Source of the DNA: Balneolales bacterium
GTDB lineage: Bacteria; Bacteroidota; Rhodothermia; Balneolales; Natronogracilivirgulaceae
Direction: 5' to 3'
DNA length: 8,763 nucleotides
Assembly: GCA_007135895.1 (NCBI GenBank)
Contig: SLHZ01000234.1
Location: 1-8,763, forward strand
Made by a program: the position numbers and the translations under genes. Below, piece by piece: positions 7,131 through 8,763 of the stretch (the first letter of the stretch is position 1; each line of letters begins with the position of its first letter). The notes beneath the pieces were generated by a model, which saw nothing but the letters and a program-made list of their open reading frames with translations, ran no database searches and had not been told where the DNA came from.

Positions 7131-7934
7131 ATGCAAGAACAAAAAAGAAGACCTTTTTCTACCCGCGCTTTTGTAACCATGCTGATGGCCTTGTGTTTCG
7201 CGGGTCTCGCAATCTCCGGAATCATCATCTATATTTCGCCGCCTTGCAGTATTGCAGATCGGACAGGATGGGCCATAGCCGGTCTTTCTAAGGATCAGTG
7301 GGCTTCCTTGCATCAGGTTACGGCACTTTTTATTCTGATTCTGGCACTCATTCACCTGTTCGTCTTCAACTGGAAAACATTCCTGATTTACTTGAGGGAG
7401 CGCCGCAATCGATTCAGCCGGTATCAAGAAGAGGGCGAAGAGGGCCGTCAGGGAAGCCGGATGCGCCTGCCCCGTGAGTTTATACTCGCCCTGATCGTTG
7501 CTCTGATCCTGTATGCCGGTGCGATTACGATGATCGCGCCTTTCGGCTGGCTCCACGACGGTCACGATGCCATTCGTGATCACTATCGAAAACAGGCACA
7601 GACCACTTCTGTTCGTGACGAAGCGGGTGATCGTTCGGGAGAACAGATTCGCAGGCAATCCGGCCCGGGATCTGAAGAGACCATCCGCAGTGAAGATCGC
7701 AATGAAGATACCGGGCGCAGAAGCCAGGGTCAGGGACAAAGCCAGTACCAGGGCCAGGGACAAAGCCAGTACCAGGGTCAGGGACAAGGCCAGTACCAGG
7801 GTCAGGGACAAGGCCAAGGTCAGGGTCAGGACCAGGGACGCAGAGCTGTGGGTGAGGCAGAAGATACGCGACAGGCCGGCCGGGGCGAGGGGCGCCGCAG
7901 AAATATCACGGAGCAGGAAAGAAAGTCGCAATAG
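7131..7934 (+). CDS. DUF4405-domain membrane protein with repetitive Gln/Gly-rich tail
   Basis: This encodes 267 residues. The first 140 match the DUF4405 pattern: TM1 about 13-36, then TGWAIAGLSKDQWASLH leading into TM2 (61-80) ending HLFVFNWKTFLIYL, and TM3 about 116-137 (REFILALIVALILYAGAITM). H61 and H75 in TM2 are candidate haem ligands, since the family is thought to be cytochrome-like and linked to electron transfer; this is not proven. Positive residues before TM1 and in the 88-115 loop suggest an inside N-terminus and a periplasmic tail. The tail (about 145-267) is hydrophilic, rich in R, E, Q and G, and contains an 8-residue tandem repeat (200-231). No Shine-Dalgarno sequence is visible before the ATG. 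It is followed on the same strand by the peptidase gene, 95 bp on. The domain call is firm; the function is open. Confidence 0.85.
   Translation: MQEQKRRPFSTRAFVTMLMALCFAGLAISGIIIYISPPCSIADRTGWAIAGLSKDQWASLHQVTALFILILALIHLFVFNWKTFLIYLRERRNRFSRYQEEGEEGRQGSRMRLPREFILALIVALILYAGAITMIAPFGWLHDGHDAIRDHYRKQAQTTSVRDEAGDRSGEQIRRQSGPGSEETIRSEDRNEDTGRRSQGQGQSQYQGQGQSQYQGQGQGQYQGQGQGQGQGQDQGRRAVGEAEDTRQAGRGEGRRRNITEQERKSQ
7728..7835 (+). repeat. 24-bp in-frame tandem repeat encoding GQGQSQYQ units
   Basis: Four adjacent 24-bp units start at 7728, 7752, 7776 and 7800, plus a degenerate half unit at 7824-7835. The consensus begins GGTCAGGGACAAAGCCAG and ends TACCAG. Units 1 and 2 differ by one base and units 2 and 3 by two, while unit 4 loses the TAC codon. 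The encoded units are GQGQSQYQ twice, then GQGQGQYQ, GQGQGQGQ and GQDQ. Because 24 is a multiple of 3, copy-number change keeps the frame. There are no unique spacers, so it is not a CRISPR array. Confidence 0.95.
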
Positions 7935-7953
7935 GCTGCAAGTGGAGGATGCG

Positions 7954-8043
7954 ATGCCATCTTATACGAACACGAAGCACAAAGCACGAAGCACGAACCT
8001 GAGCATGAACCTGAACCTGAACAAAGACGATGATGATCTCTGA
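7954..8043 (+). CDS. Possible 29-residue leader peptide overlapping the peptidase start
   Basis: GGAGG at 7944-7948 stands 5 nt before an ATG at 7954, the best-spaced strong Shine-Dalgarno sequence I found on the window. The frame runs 29 codons (MPSYTNTKHKARSTNLSMNL, ending NKDDDDL) to TGA at 8041-8043. It thus overlaps the peptidase start at 8030 by 14 nt in another frame, a layout typical of translational coupling. Against it, the peptide is low-complexity, derives from short DNA repeats, and has no known relative. It is also the tail of a longer frame that overlaps the DUF4405 gene. This is a tentative call. Confidence 0.25.
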   Translation: MPSYTNTKHKARSTNLSMNLNLNKDDDDL

Positions 8044-8061
8044 GAAAAAAGTACGAAGCAC
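7972..8061 (+). repeat. Short degenerate direct repeats (ACGAAGCAC and GAACCTGA families)
   Basis: ACGAAGCAC occurs at 7972-7980, 7986-7994 and 8053-8061. GAACCTGA occurs at 7995-8002, 8007-8014 and 8013-8020. The first type is the DNA behind the KHEARST-like junk peptides often seen in environmental genomes, a point recalled rather than checked. The third ACGAAGCAC lies inside the signal-peptide codons of the peptidase gene, encoding part of VRST. Confidence 0.8.
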
Positions 8062-8763
8062 CATTCCAATATTGATGATATTACTAAGTATGATTTTATC
8101 ACAGGATGCCTTATCAAATGGGAACAAAGAAGATACGGGCTACAGAATGCCGCCGCCCGAAGTCATGGCCATTGTTGATGCCGCTCCTACACCTGCCGTG
8201 ACACTGAGTCCGGACCGTTTGGTCATGTTGCTTCTGGAAAGACCGAATCTTCCCGGTATTGAAGAGCTGGCTCAGCCGGAACTGCGTCTGGCCGGAATCC
8301 GGATTAATCCGGTTACCAACGGACCAAGCCAGCCCCGCTTTGTTACGGGTCTTGTTCGAAAAGAGATGCAGACTCTGGATGAAATAGCCATTGGGGGGTT
8401 GCCGGAGCATCCTCGCATCACCTCCCCGGCCTGGTCACCCTGTGGACGCTATCTTGCTTTTCTTCATACGGAGCAGGATGGTATTACGCTATGGCTGGCG
8501 GATGTGAGCCGGACCGTGGCAAACCGGCTTGGTGACTTCCATGTCAATGATGCCTACTATGGCGGTTCCATACAATGGCGTTCCGACAGCGGCGGTTTGT
8601 ATGTCCGAACTGTACCAAAGGACCGTGGTGAGCCTCCGGCAGCGCCTCTGGCGCCGGAAGGTCCGGTCATACAGGAAAATCTGGGTCGCACGGCGCCTGC
8701 CCGGACCTATCAGGATCTGCTTCAAAACCGGCATGACGAAGATCTATTCGATTACTACTTCAC
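8030..8763 (+). CDS. Secreted S9 family glutamyl endopeptidase, CGEP-like (N-terminal part, runs off window)
   Basis: The window holds 244 codons with no stop; the frame is closed upstream by TGA at 8018-8020. The start is ATG 8030 or the adjacent ATG 8033; neither has its own Shine-Dalgarno sequence. Residues 1 to about 29 look like a signal peptide (basic SEKKVRST, hydrophobic IPILMILLSMILS, possible cleavage after DALS), so export is likely. The mature part closely follows the N-terminal beta-propeller of plant chloroplast glutamyl endopeptidase and its bacterial relatives. Shared blocks are YRMPPPEVMAIVDAAPTPAV (38-57), GIEELAQPELRLAGIRINP (76-94), SPAWSPCGRYLAFLH (132-146), LWLADV (154-159), PKDRGEPP (196-203) and RTYQDLLQNRHDEDLFDYY (225-243). 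Family members cut after Glu. The alpha/beta-hydrolase domain with the Ser-Asp-His triad lies beyond the right edge and cannot be checked here. Confidence 0.93.
   Translation, partial: MMISEKKVRSTIPILMILLSMILSQDALSNGNKEDTGYRMPPPEVMAIVDAAPTPAVTLSPDRLVMLLLERPNLPGIEELAQPELRLAGIRINPVTNGPSQPRFVTGLVRKEMQTLDEIAIGGLPEHPRITSPAWSPCGRYLAFLHTEQDGITLWLADVSRTVANRLGDFHVNDAYYGGSIQWRSDSGGLYVRTVPKDRGEPPAAPLAPEGPVIQENLGRTAPARTYQDLLQNRHDEDLFDYYF

Noticed and set aside
7728..7835. CRISPR-like short repeat array
   Set aside because: The units are directly adjacent with no spacers and they code in frame; no cas gene is present.
7113..7931. A 272-codon minus-strand frame with Leu-rich repeats (LALSLTLV) opposite the DUF4405 gene
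   Set aside because: The hydrophobic repeat is only the reverse complement of the Gln/Gly repeat. The sense frame has the DUF4405 domain, and the antisense frame has no known domain.
7567..8043. A 158-codon plus-strand frame overlapping the DUF4405 tail, with Arg/Lys-rich repeats
   Set aside because: A 24-bp repeat keeps every frame open, so the length is not evidence. Only its last 29 codons, after a separate ribosome binding site at 7944, are worth noting.

Overview
The window looks like ordinary chromosome from a member of the Bacteroidota/Balneolota/Rhodothermota group. I infer this from the overall character of the proteins: an RNA polymerase beta' subunit with an SI3-type insertion, a CrtI phytoene desaturase, an RlpA/SPOR lipoprotein, a DUF4405 membrane protein and a CGEP-type glutamyl endopeptidase. 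Most genes also lack an obvious Shine-Dalgarno sequence. The genus cannot be fixed from the sequence alone. No rRNA, tRNA, CRISPR array, insertion sequence or phage gene was seen.

Layout. From 1 to 2058 (+) lies the 3' half of rpoC, entering from the left edge. It converges on a small minus-strand gene for a YtxH-like membrane/coiled-coil protein (2086-2394), and a stem-loop at 2080-2109 can terminate both. A 135-bp AT-rich divergent region (2395-2529) holds a perfect 6-bp inverted repeat and a run of 16 A. It separates the YtxH gene from a plus-strand transaldolase gene (2530-3180), which converges with only 2 bp to spare on crtI (3183-4673, -). Upstream on the same minus strand are rlpA (4838-5488) and an RlmI-like rRNA methyltransferase gene (5542-6753). 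After a 377-bp divergent spacer, the plus strand carries a DUF4405 membrane protein gene with a tandem-repeat Gln/Gly tail (7131-7934). A short repeat-rich gap follows, with a possible 29-codon leader ORF. The window ends in the 5' part of a secreted S9 glutamyl endopeptidase gene (8030 to the right edge).

How the genes relate. They are mostly unconnected housekeeping functions: transcription, pentose phosphate metabolism, carotenoid synthesis, cell-wall processing and ribosome modification. The only same-strand sets are rlmI-rlpA(-crtI) and DUF4405-peptidase.

I do not find a convincing undescribed multi-gene system. The points most worth a second look are the 24-bp coding tandem repeat in the DUF4405 gene, the small ORF with a good ribosome binding site that overlaps the peptidase start, and the A16 tract abutting the transaldolase ribosome binding site.
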